In this document: positions 1 through 11,205 of the stretch, piece by piece
How the letters are laid out: the number at the start of each line of letters is the position of its first letter
How positions within the stretch are numbered: position 1 is the stretch's first letter
Source of the DNA: Chrysomallon squamiferum
Taxonomy: Eukaryota > Mollusca > Gastropoda > Neomphalida > Peltospiridae
Assembly: GCA_012295275.1 (NCBI GenBank)
Contig: CM022665.1
Coordinates: forward strand, 26,317,446-26,381,445
DNA: 64,000 bases
Direction of reading: 5' to 3'
The notes under the pieces: model-generated
Seen by the model: the letters and a program-made list of their open reading frames with translations, nothing else
The model's database searches: none
What the model was told of the DNA's origin: nothing
Made by a program: the position numbers and the translations under genes

Positions 1-19
1 TTTTTAGACTATCAGGCCC

Positions 20-185
20 AACTATCTACCTAGTTTAGTTTATGAATAAATCCAGCTTTGCCTGTCATTAATAGCAAAATATCTTTCATATACACCTATT
101 CATAAAGTGCAGAGCACATACTGTGGAGTTTGACAACTGAGATTTTGGGTTCTGTCTGGAACAGGAAATAGCCCAAGCTAACTGG
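20..185 (-). repeat. Decayed molluscan tRNA-derived SINE (body)
   Basis: On the minus strand the landmarks appear in order: GGGCTATTTCCTGTTCCAG, a GTATGTGCT element, then AAAGATATTTTGCTATTAAT matching the GATCCCTTGCTGCTAAT block. The tRNA-like head is missing or unrecognisable. Assignment is by recall of the family consensus. Confidence 0.6.
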
Positions 186-1379
186 TAGGAGCAGAACACA
201 AAGTAGTTAACTTAAATATTACAAGTATTAATATGAAAGAATGTTCAAAATATCATTAAAGAAACTGTTCATTTCTTTATTCATCAAATGTCCATTTCTA
301 TAATGTTTAAAAATACATCTTTGACAAAAGTCAGAGTAATACATACCACAATTTTAGGCAAGTTAGTTTTCAGTAGAATGAAAAATATTTGAACAAAATT
401 ATACTGTTCCCAAACTGTAGTTTAAAGAGAACACATAATATGGATGATGTATTACATTGTTTTGATGTTCAAAAGTGTTTTTGATTACCATTGGATGACT
501 GTTCAGTACAATTTTATTTCAAATGGAAATCTGACTTTTGCAACTTCAATTTCATTTTCAATTTGTTATGAGTAATCTTTCTTACTGCATTCTGGCAGCT
601 GCAGTGGCAGAATTATGATAATATTTATTAAAGAAAACATAATCGTGATATCTTTCTACTATTCACATTAATTCACTGCTGTCATAAACACAGATACAAC
701 CATTAACTCTGTACCTAACAGTGATTATTTTTATATTATTTTTATCAATGAGATTACTTTTTTAAATAAATAAATAAATATATATATATATATTTTAAGG
801 AAAAAGTTATTTTTATAACCTTGAATTGGATGTGTTTTTATAAATTAATTATTTTATATTATTGTTATTATTTTTGTTACATTTATTATAATGTTTGTTA
901 GTATGTTCATGTGTATGTGTATGCATATTTGTGTATCATGTCTGATAGTTTTCTTACAAAAATAATGTGATCTGTTGTTGTTAAAGTTTCAGCATTATTC
1001 ACGCTTTGAGGTCAGAATTATTTTCACAGCTTTTTGGTATACACGTGTCCCTAATTTAGCCATAATTATTTTAATTAATAAATACTTTTTCTATATAAAT
1101 TACCATCAAAAAAGAAAGCACAAATTAGACATTGGTCACTTGCTGAACAGGAAAACAGAATAATTAGAAACTCACACACACACACACACACAAATAATGG
1201 CTGGAATAAGAAATATTACTGCTGCTACTACTACTGCTACAGCTACACCAAAACACACACACAGGCATTTATACTGAATTTATTTTCTCATTCAAACCAA
1301 CCCCCACCCCGACACACACACAACATACATAACAGCCATACTGGATCCCCTACCAGTATGTTGTTACCTCAAGCCTACA
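186..1379. other. AT-rich sequence, no gene seen
   Basis: Holds a TA run near 780, short CA runs near 1172, 1252 and 1312, and a (CTA)n patch near 1215. No coding frame has protein character. Confidence 0.7.
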
Positions 1380-1823
1380 GTTTAGACCTGCCAGTGGAAA
1401 GCCAGCAGTGTGATACTGTTGTATAGCACTGGTAGAATACAGCCCCATTGACTCGCCTGATTGGTCAATCAGTCTGAGAAATGATGAGCTATATTGACTG
1501 TGTGTAAAGTCAGTGGCTGTTTAGTCTGACACTGCTGTCTTTAATAATGCTCCAGCCTGGCTCCACATTCTGCCTGCTGAGCGATTCTGAAAGGGGCAGT
1601 TCTTCCACACAACTGTTCAACAGTCTCTCGTTGTTCAGAACTCTCCTAACATTTCTAATGCTGTAGTTTTGTGGATAATAATACAGTTGTGGTTAAAAAA
1701 CAAAACAAAAAAACAAAACAACACAAAACTTTCAAGAAGATTCTTTTTTCTCTCATCTCTTCGTGGGATATTTTACAAGAAGATTTTGGATTAGATGTTG
1801 CTTTTTGAAAAAAAAAATATATG
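1380..1823 (+). promoter_or_regulatory. Candidate promoter and non-coding first exon ending in a strong donor
   Basis: This block is visibly less AT-rich than its surroundings and free of simple repeats until about 1690. It holds TGATTGGTCAATCA (1459-1472), an inverted CCAAT motif of the kind bound by NF-Y. It ends in ATG|GTAAGTT with the donor at 1824. No long reading frame is present, so any exon would be 5' UTR. Assignment to MAN2A 56 kb downstream is inference; it could belong to another transcript. Confidence 0.3.
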
Positions 1824-2417
1824 GTAAGTTTTTGTAATCATTTTTTTTTATTTTTATTTTTTTTAAATTTATTATTTATGTGATTTTAATCATTTATAAT
1901 TTTATAAAGGGTGAATTATTTCAGGTTATGCTCTATCTGATGTGAGTTAATAATATCTGCTGATTTAAAAAAAAAAAAAATGAATTCAAAGAAATGTTTT
2001 CTGAAAATAGTGTCTGAATATAATTTATAATCCACATTTACTTTTTTTAAATTTTTTTTTTTATTTAAGACAAGATAAAAAGATGTTCATATTACAATAT
2101 TTTATTGAAATTAATAGCAACCATTAGGTCAACTGCCTGAGAACACAAAAGTACAACAGGCAAATATAAAAATCACATAAAGACAATATTTTATTGATGT
2201 TATTTGTAGATTTAAGCTGATAAAAAAATGCTATTTCTTGATTTTCTCTAGTTACACTTTGGTGGGTTATTAGAATGGGCAATGGCTCAGTGCCCAGAAC
2301 ATTCATTTGGGGTATGATAGGCTACAGGATCACTACTCCTTAGTGCTCATATACACACCCACAGAATAATAGCACATCCTTACTAAGCTTAAATATACAT
2401 AGTTATATATTCACCAA

Positions 2418-2580
2418 AACATACTGACAAACACACAGACACACAGAGACACTCACACATACAGACAATTCACACATACACACAGAGAGACAGACACATA
2501 TGCATCCATCTACACAAACACACGCACACACACACACACACACATGCACACACACATGCACACACACACACACACACGAC
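2418..2580. repeat. (CA)n-rich microsatellite tract
   Basis: Interrupted CA repeats with CAGA and CATG interruptions. Frames through this tract are repeat artefacts. Confidence 0.9.
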
Positions 2581-2879
2581 ACAATAACACATTTTCACAG
2601 ACGTATCATTAAACTGTTCATCCCATTCAATTTGATTGATCTGAGGTGTTTGTTTCATTAAGGAAATGAACTACAATAGCCTGACAATGTTATCTTTGTC
2701 CACTGATTAATTAGTTGATGTTTTTATATTCTTTTACCACTGCTGGCACTGTGATGGGAGTTAGTACTAAAATTGTTCCCTTGATAGTACATCTGCAAAT
2801 TTCATAATGATGGCAGGAATAACCTGAGTGTCAGAAAAAATTGTATGTTACTAAAAATAGCTGCACATGTCTCCAGTGA

Positions 2880-3990
2880 TCCCATGTTTATGGTGTTACT
2901 GACACACTGAAGTGTTATGACAAGTTATATATGGGAGTTATATTTCAATGGGAAGTTAACCTCCAGAGTTATATAGGAATTAATCTCAAGAGTTATATGG
3001 GGAGATAACTTATATTTATAGTCTCATTAATATGTTAATGACTTATAATTATGAGTAGATATGACAAGTTATGTGGCAGTTATATTAAATACATTGTGGG
3101 AAATTAACCTCAAGAATTATATTGGATTTAATATCAGGAGTTATGCAAGGAGAGACTTCATTTTTATAACTGGGGTGTCACTGTTATATTGAGGAATTAT
3201 TATTATGAGTTGTGTGGGAAATTTTATGGGAAGTTAAAATGAAGAATTATATATACAGGTATTAATCAAGGGAGATGCCTTTGGAAAGTTTTTATTTTTG
3301 TAATGACACCAGTATGTTGAACAGCTAAATTATAATCTGTGTGAAGCTATATGGAAAATTATAATCAGTAGTTACATTGTATGCGATATTAACCTTTGGA
3401 GTTATACAGGACTTAATCTGAGAAGTTAAATGAGGAATGATTGCATCTTTATAGCTGTTGTGTCACTCATATATTGAAGTGTTGTATAATAACTGAGAGA
3501 ATTTTATGGAAAATTATAATCTGGAGTTATATGGGGAGTGATCTCATATTTGTAGTGTGACTGATTTGTTGAATAGCTGTATTATAATTATGAGGAGTTA
3601 AACTGAAGATTTGTGTGTGAAGTTAACAAGAGGGGTTATGTGAGGAATGTCCATCAGAAGTAATATGGAAATAAAGTTTTAATCTTTATACAGGAATTAA
3701 CTTCAAGAGTTTTGTAGTGAGTACATGTTCAAAACTCATGTACAATTAATATCAGAGTGTGAGTATAACTGATTTTAAGAGTTATATGGGAAGTTACATC
3801 AAATGTTGTACCAGGAATTAATGTCATGAGTCATATGGGAACATTAGGAGATATACGGCAATTATCCTCAGGGATTATATGAAGTGTCAACTTCAGAAGT
3901 TTTATGGGTAATCAGCATCCATATTTATATGCTGAGTTAACATCAGGAGTTATTGTAAATATATCTTAGGAACTGTCATGTATGTGGGAT
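2880..3990. repeat. Degenerate tandem array, about 130-bp higher-order unit
   Basis: GAGTTATATGGGGAG-like and GAAGTTAACCTCA-like motifs recur over about 1.1 kb. A marker resembling GTGTCACTGATATGTTGAA recurs near 2895, 3022, 3175, 3305, 3458 and 3558, giving irregular 100-155 bp spacing. Copies are heavily diverged. It resembles no element I know. Confidence 0.75.
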
Positions 3991-4425
3991 TATATAAAGA
4001 ATTATCATGATGAGTCATTTAAAATATGATGGTATTTAACTGATAAAATTAGAAAGTATTTCACAACATTAGCCAGTATTAGTTGATAAAATTAGAATTT
4101 ATCTATCCAAAAGGAAATGAGATTAATGGCCTGTAAAATACTAACTATATTTGTCATTATAGAATCAAAAATTTAATCTTTTTGTTAAAACCTATTTTCA
4201 ACATGTTACTCTTTAGCAGTGGTATGAAGATAACTAAATAAAAATAAAATATTCTTATTGTGTTATTGAATGACATGGTATAAAAAGAAGTTATTTTGAA
4301 ACCTGTAACTTTAAAAATTGAATTAAGAAACAGGAAAGATTAATCTATTGTTGTAGGAAAAATGTGTAGCTTAATTACTTGTGTTATTCTTAAAGCAGTT
4401 TGTATTTAGTAAAGACTTGTATAGA

Positions 4426-4427
<2 letters not shown>

Positions 4428-4461
<34 letters not shown>
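4428..4461. repeat. (CA)n microsatellite
   Basis: Uninterrupted CA repeat of about 17 units. Confidence 0.95.
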
Positions 4462-4463
<2 letters not shown>

Positions 4464-5459
4464 TATATACATATACAGACAGATATGTTAAGCTTGTACA
4501 TAGCAGACTTGAGTTATTTCACATGTGTGTTTGTATGTGTTAGAGATACAAGTATACAGATAGATATATTCCAAACAGCTATTAATAAGAGCCAATATTT
4601 TATTTGATATATGGTAGTAACTTCCAACAAGATAATTGTAATTTAATTTACTCTTACCGTAATCTTTAATGGGCTGTCTTTTATACAAGAAGAGGGATTA
4701 AAAGTTGTTCTGAAAAAGAGAGAAAGAAAGATACACAGACAGAAAGAGAGAGATACAGACATACACACTTTTTATAGTGCCATTTTATCTGATAAAAGAT
4801 TCAGTCCATCTTTTTGGAATTCCTGATAATTGTTTCAGTTTCATAATAGAGGAGTTTTAAATGAATTAGAGAATATCAGTATTAAAAAAAATATGATTTT
4901 TAGCTTGTCTACACCATGTCGTCCCTTTTGTCTTTGGGTGATGCTTATAAAAGATGGTAAGATACCTAGTTACATCATCAAACATGGAGTTTATGGTATC
5001 AAACTCAAAGTCAATAGGTTTCTTTTTAAAATATCTTTAAACCAAATAATTGCACTGTTATAATATTTGATACATTTTACTTGGTAGTTCAACTGTTTGT
5101 GCAGACGGTCATTTAAAAAAAAAAAAAAAAAAAAAAATCTATGGCATCTTTCAAAGCAGTGAGACCATCTTCAAAACATGATGTGAAAATCAAGTAGCAG
5201 GAACACAAGTGGTCATGTAAATGAAGGCAGTTTTAAAATGTTTCCAGCTGACTTCCAGACTGGCAACTTCTAAAACCAACAAGTTATTCAATGCATTCTT
5301 TCACCTGCTGTTCAGTTTGGTCAGATTTATTCTTCATTTTATTTCTTCTCACAACACTGACTCTCATTTGTTTGGTTTTTACTGAGCTGGTTTGTTATTT
5401 TGGGCACAGATTTCAAGCACAATGGCTTTGTCTTTCCTTGGTTCACTGTGATTTGTGTA

Positions 5460-6330
5460 ACAGTAGTAAGTGGGGCTTAAAACTGGCACATCATTGACCA
5501 CTGGTTTGTTTAATGATGGTAAGTGGTGCTTGTACCCATAGATGCCACTGATCACCTAGTTTATGTAATATATGTAACAGATGTACATAGAGGTTAGAAC
5601 TGACTACTAAATTCTTAATATATGTAATGAAGGTTTGCACTGGTTCAGACTCACATGCTATTGACCACTGGTTTGTTTTATGATAGTAACTGATGCTTGG
5701 ATCCATACACACGCCATATACCATCTGTGTTTTGTAATATATGTAACAGAGGTATTTAGGACTTAGAACCAACCACTGGTTTCTTTTATGATAGAAATGG
5801 TGAATAGCCTCTTACATTATCAGATTTTTAATGATATGTTATGCAGGTATTACTGTTTCAGACCACATACCACTAATTGTTAGTAAGCAGTGATTAGACT
5901 TAAACACATGCAACTGAACATCTTGTTCTTGTAATAAAGGTACATAATGCTTACATTTATCACATACAACTTACTAACCTAGATGTGTAACAGAAGTAAT
6001 TGAAGTTTGAATGCATCACATTCCACTGACCAGGAGGCTTATTTAAAATAGTATGTAATGCATAGACTATCATCTACATCAGGTTTTGTGTTACACATAT
6101 ATAACCCACACAAATCATGGAATGGACAATGTTGTGTGTAAATCAGTAGTGCGTCTTGTTTAGAACCCTTCTCATATCACTGGTCACCTGGTTTCTTTAA
6201 TAATCTAATAGTTTAGTTTGAGAAAATCAGATTATGAGAGTTACAGTGTAACACTAGTAAGTATATCTGTTGACCAGTCTGATTCATATAATATCAGTCC
6301 AGTGTAGGAGTGTCAGTATGCTTTAATAGT
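5460..6330. repeat. Degenerate tandem array built on a unit of roughly 60 bp
   Basis: Variants of ATTGACCACTGGTTTGTTT, ATGATAGTAA and TAATATATGTAACAGA recur. The clearest pair lies near 5493 and 5661, about 168 bp apart, and decayed copies continue to about 6330. No coding potential is evident. Confidence 0.65.
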
Positions 6331-7241
6331 AGCAAATCATTAAGAAAAACATTATTATTTTATGTAGATATTTTATAATTTGTTTCTAATATAACCAACA
6401 AAAATACAAAATCTTTGTTAAACAAAATCATTCTGAAATGAAATCTTTTGAAAAAAAAAGAAAAAAAGAGTTAAAAATCAAAGGAGATATAAAATTTTGT
6501 AATATATATATAATAATATAAAATTACAAGAAAAGTCCCAGCCAAAACCCCCTACCTATACAAAATGCCAAACATCTGAGATAAATGCTTAAAAAAGAAA
6601 AAGAAGAAAGAATAAAACCAAGAAGAAATGTAGATGAAAACTTAAGAAAACAAAAGTTTTTCAAAACAAAAACAAACATACACATGTGGTTCTAACTTGA
6701 CGTCTGCTTCACATGCAGGAATAGTGTTCCCCCATGAAGCTTTACACAGTTATAACACATGGTTTTCTTCATCTGTCCAGCTGGTAGGTGGACATAGGTC
6801 ACTAGGGTGTCACAGGTCAAGCCATATTGTTCTCTGGGGTCACTTTCTCATGTACCATAATGACCAGTATCTGTTACCAGTATGTTCAGATGGAGATTGA
6901 AAAGTGAAAAATGCAAAGCCAATTAAATTAATTGAGGCAATCTATGAAAGATTATTTATTTATTGTTTTTTAATGTTTTTTATCTTCCCACATTGCTGGT
7001 TTATGATGACAGTGGGAGGTCATGTTGTATATCATCTCCACTTAATCTGCATGTTATTTTTACAAGCATATAGCAAATTAAATCATTAGTCTTAAAGAAT
7101 TGTACTAAACTGTTTTAACTAATTCACAATGTACTTTTATTATCAGAAACTGAAGGTAAAGTAATTATTAATGCTTAAAACTAATATATTATTTTAATTT
7201 CATCACATTTATGCTAAGTTTTCTGTTTCTTACACTTTTAT

Positions 7242-7243
<2 letters not shown>
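6331..7243. other. Mixed sequence, no gene seen
   Basis: A/G-rich up to 6690. Then about 210 bp (6690-6900) of less AT-rich unique sequence with a TGACGTC, CRE-like palindrome at 6698-6704, then AT-rich again. The 6690-6900 patch could be regulatory but nothing confirms it. Confidence 0.4.

Positions 7244-7289
<46 letters not shown>
7244..7289. repeat. (TC)n microsatellite
   Basis: Perfect CT dinucleotide run of about 23 units. Confidence 0.95.
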
Positions 7290-7291
<2 letters not shown>

Positions 7292-7378
7292 GACTGTAAT
7301 GTATAGACATAAATACTTATAATATCTTTGCTGTCTATATCAGATGCAGATAATTATGTACAACTACAATTTGCCACA

Positions 7379-7383
7379 ATATA

Positions 7384-7419
<36 letters not shown>

Positions 7420-7427
7420 TGTATGTT
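7379..7427. repeat. (TA)n plus (TATG)n microsatellite
   Basis: A short TA run passes directly into about nine TATG units. Confidence 0.95.
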
Positions 7428-7824
7428 GAGAGAAAGAGAGAGGGTTTTAAAAAAAAAAAAAATTAAATATTTATTTTTGTTCTAGTTATCTACATTAGCA
7501 GATAGTCTCTTTATCTTTTAGAAAAAAATGCTGAATTTTAATTTTCTTTCTGCTTACACAACCTGATGTACTCATTTCATGTTTAATTGTATTTTGCACC
7601 TTTTCACAAGGCTTTTCAGCACCTGTAGATAAAATAATGTTTATGCGGTACATCAGACAATCACAATGCATCAGATAACATCTATCAATACAGAGATAAA
7701 AAGAACAAATAGGATAAACAAACAAAAGTAAAAATATGACAAAAGGCAAAATAAATTGCATGCTCACACTCAAACATACTTGCACACAAAAAAAAACCAT
7801 TCCAACATACATGTGTGTGTGAAT

Positions 7825-7968
7825 GTACAAATGTGAGTATATATATGTGTGTATCTTTGTATGTATACATAAGTTTGTATGAGTATGTATATATACATAC
7901 ATATACTCATACAAACTTATGTATACATACAAAGATACACACACATATATATATACTCACATTCGTAC
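7825..7968. repeat. Long foldback: near-perfect inverted repeat
   Basis: Arms at about 7825-7888 and 7902-7968 are reverse complements with few mismatches. The centre is near the palindrome GTATGTATATATACATAC (7883-7900). The arms include non-simple sequence (ATCTTTGTATGTATACATAA and its complement), so this is more than an AT/CA run. Confidence 0.8.
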
Positions 7969-8337
7969 ACATTTCACACACACACACACACACAGAAATA
8001 TGCACCTATTCAGTTTACAACAGCTAAGTCCTGTCCATTCACACTAGATAGATAACAGAATATCACATAACTTTTAATTTGATATATATGTGAAAATTTG
8101 AATTATATATTCATGTATTCTCTGGAACAGACACTAATCCTCAATTGTAGTTTGAAATTTCTTTTAAATTATTATGGGCAGTTGATGATTATAGTGATAG
8201 AATGAGAAATCATCTCTCAGAATATGGTTTAGTTCACCATATCATGCATTATTTAAAGTTATCTTATATCAAAAAGTGTCAAATAACAAAGAAATATTGA
8301 TGTTGTTAGACCTAAAGTTTTGCTTGTCAAAGTATCA

Positions 8338-8530
8338 TATTATGCAATAAACTAAAGAGAATTGAATTATGTAATAAAATCTAACCAAAGGGAATATAAT
8401 TATGTAATAAAATCTAAACCAAACGGGATATAATTATGTAATAAAATCTAAACAAAAGAGAATATAATTATGTAATACAATCTAAACCAAAGGGAATATT
8501 ATTATGTCATAAAATCTAAACCCAAACTGA
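8338..8530. repeat. 34-bp minisatellite, about five units
   Basis: ATTATGTAATAAAATCTAAA begins, with substitutions, at 8366, 8399, 8433, 8467 and 8501, giving periods of 33-34 bp. A more diverged unit precedes at 8338. The units are well conserved, so the array is young or homogenised. Confidence 0.9.
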
Positions 8531-9566
8531 TATTGGATGATTTATAATTTGAGTATGGTTGCTATGGTAACTGCTGAATTTTTAGATTTAGTGCCTACAT
8601 TGATTTATCAGATAACATGTATCATAGTTAAAAGTTTATGGTTTGTAACACACCTGAGTATTAAAATATTAATTTGTGGATTGGGTTACATGGATATAGA
8701 TAATACTTACAACACATTGTTATGTCAGAAATAATCTGCAATGTTTAGCAATTAATAGAAAAAAATCCGTTTTTGAATCATCATCATTATTATGCATCTG
8801 AAGTGTCCCATTGTTGGGCAAAAGCCTCATGTTGTTTTCACATTTTACCATAATGAAGTCTGAACAAGTAATTCAGACAAAGATAACATATGTTTGTCAT
8901 TTCTGAATTCAGATGTATTTCACTTGTTGGGAAGTTAAACCATACATGATGGAAACAACAAGCAGAGAACCTTTTTATTGATGAATTTATTATGTTATAA
9001 AATTAAAGTTTATATAACTTAAGATTTCCAATTCATAACATGTATATAAATAGAAGGTATTAATTAACATATCCGTATCAAAATTATTGGTCTCTTGGAT
9101 ATTATAATTAAAAAACAACAACAAAAATCAACTTATAATTCGTTAAACTTTACACCTAATTTAAATGGTTAAGAAGAAACAATTTTTTTTCAAATCCTAT
9201 CATTATGACTGACATGTTGTAAGTATTTATATTAAAATGTGTTTAGGGGTTGTTTAAGATATTTATTTATTCACAAATATGGACAACATGTGTGTATGTG
9301 TGTGTGTGTATCCAGTATGTATTACTTAAATAAGAGTATGAATATTTGATTTTGAAGAATATACAATACTTTTTGCATTTCATTGATATATTTGAGAAAG
9401 ACTTCATTTAAATATAAACTGAGAATATTTAACTCATTTCCTACCTATAAAAAATAATGTGTCATAACGACACTCTGACATGTTGGCTTATAAATTATTA
9501 ACATCGCCGCTTTTTATAGAAAGAATTCTTCATACCATAAACAGATTCACAACAGCACTTTTGTGA

Positions 9567-9592
9567 ACAACAGCAGCAGCAGCAGCAACAGC
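9567..9592. repeat. (CAG)n microsatellite
   Basis: Short CAG/CAA run with no open frame that would make it polyglutamine. Confidence 0.9.
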
Positions 9593-9704
9593 TAGAAACA
9601 AATTGTTTCCATGATCAAGAAAAACATCATTAATATCTTCTGACACAAATAATCTGTCTAGTTTCACTGGCATGTTTTAAAGAGGTGAATCTCAGCGACA
9701 TCAT

Positions 9705-9917
9705 CACTTAGATAAAGTAGTTTTTCTGTTTCAAGTGTGTTCTCTGATTTCGTTCTATTTCTCTGGCTCCACTTCTTATCACTCGGTCTTGGTGAAATGA
9801 TTTGTCCCTGGCATTCACAATCTCACTTTTGTCCACTCTTATCTTGTTGTCTTTTCCAAATGGATTGACCAACAGTTGTTTCATTTCACTGGAGATTAAA
9901 AGATTGATGCCGGACAA
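9705..9917 (-). pseudogene. Coding-like fragment of unknown identity
   Basis: A 69-codon minus-strand frame has balanced composition, few A/T runs and several CpGs, unlike the surrounding sequence. The peptide is charged and mixed (for example KDNKIRVDKSEIVNARDK). It has no ATG at its start, and a TGA lies a few codons upstream. A CCAG dinucleotide context just upstream could be a weak acceptor and the frame ends in TAA, so a terminal exon is conceivable. I do not recognise it; it may be a gene fragment, an exon or chance. Confidence 0.2.
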
Positions 9918-10744
9918 CTGGACACATCAAATTTTTTGCTAACTTTCAGATCTAGCGAAAAAAAGAAGAAAAAAAGTAATAACTGACCGATGGTTGTCTT
10001 CTCAAAGAATTGGACAAGTGAAGTAACAAAGTGTTAACTTGACCAGTGGTACTTTTTTTTTAAAAATAAAATAAAGTATAATAAAATTAAATAAATAAAT
10101 AAATTAAAAAGAAAAAAAAGAAAAGAAAAAAAAGAAGAAATTATATAATTATATTTTATTTATTACATGTTTATATATTTTCTGTTACTGACATACAATA
10201 AAAATCAGGCATTTAGACAATGTTGTACCAGTACGTAACATTTTTACCTCAGGAGATAACAATATGAACTTAATTCTGCCTAATAATTATAATGTATTTT
10301 TAATTCATAATTTATTTACGAATGTTTCTTAATATAAACTTCTGGTATTCAGGGAATGTTTTGGTTTGTAGACATCATAAAAAGATAAAATATTTTAAAC
10401 AGCCATTTTGAGGTAGCCATTTAATTTATGCCAGCTGCATAGTTTACTGATATCAGAGTCTATTAAATGTGAAAGTGTAAACATAACTGAGGATTAAAAA
10501 CTAGATGCAGCTATAAAATTCCTTTAGATGTGTAATGATGTTAAGTTCTGAATTTAATTTGGTTTACACTTCTACTCTTTGTGAGTTGTGTACTGATGTA
10601 AGTATTTCTAGCATTGTTATGTCACAGAATTATTTGTGATGGGCATGGTGTATGAGTATTCTGTTCGGTAGATGTCTTGCAAACTACACATGGGTGTGTG
10701 GGTGTTAATGATAATTTTAAGTATGTATTTTTTTCTTTTTTCAG

Positions 10745-10780
10745 AGAACTGCCCAAGCATGCTTGTCATGGACATCATTT
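10745..10780 (+). other. Candidate 36-nt non-coding exon
   Basis: A T-rich tract ending in TTTTTTCAG (10744) and the donor GTAAGTATT (10781) bracket 36 nt of non-repetitive sequence. Both signals are near consensus. It would be a microexon in a leader. It cannot code into the MAN2A frame because that frame has its own upstream stop at 58117. Confidence 0.35.
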
Positions 10781-11094
10781 GTAAGTATTGTGTTCAGTAT
10801 AAGTTTGGAAACTGTGGTTTGTTGTATGGGTTCTAATACTGATTTTTAGTGTGGTTCATTCAGAAAAAAATCTGTCCTTGTCTGTTTGTCATGGTCACAT
10901 CATCTGACTTCACCAGAGAATTCACAGATTTGAGTTGTTTGTCTATAAGTTGTTATTATACTGCTTCATTTGTCAATTGAACAGTGCTTATATCTGCTGA
11001 AAGTTCAAGCACATCTTTTGTGGGCGTACATTTATGTCCATTTATGACAGTGTTAGTGAGTTAGCAAACTGGTTAGGATGAAAAGACAGTACAG

Positions 11095-11205
11095 ATCTTT
11101 TACAAAACACCAGTTAGCTCTACCCTGGGTCTGATACCAAAATCTGATCCTGGGACCTGCTACATACGAAACATAATCACAACACCACTGAAAATGGTCA
11201 GATTA
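11095..11205 (-). repeat. tRNA-like SINE head, a different family
   Basis: On the minus strand TTTCAGTGGTGTTGTGATTA resembles an A box and CAGGATCAGATTT a B box, at tRNA-like spacing. The following sequence lacks the GGGCTATTTC body, so this is probably another tRNA-derived SINE or a tRNA pseudogene. Confidence 0.4.

Noticed and set aside
7495-7944. 149-codon minus-strand frame
   Set aside because: Half of it runs through TA/CA repeats of the foldback at 7825-7968; the rest shows no protein character.
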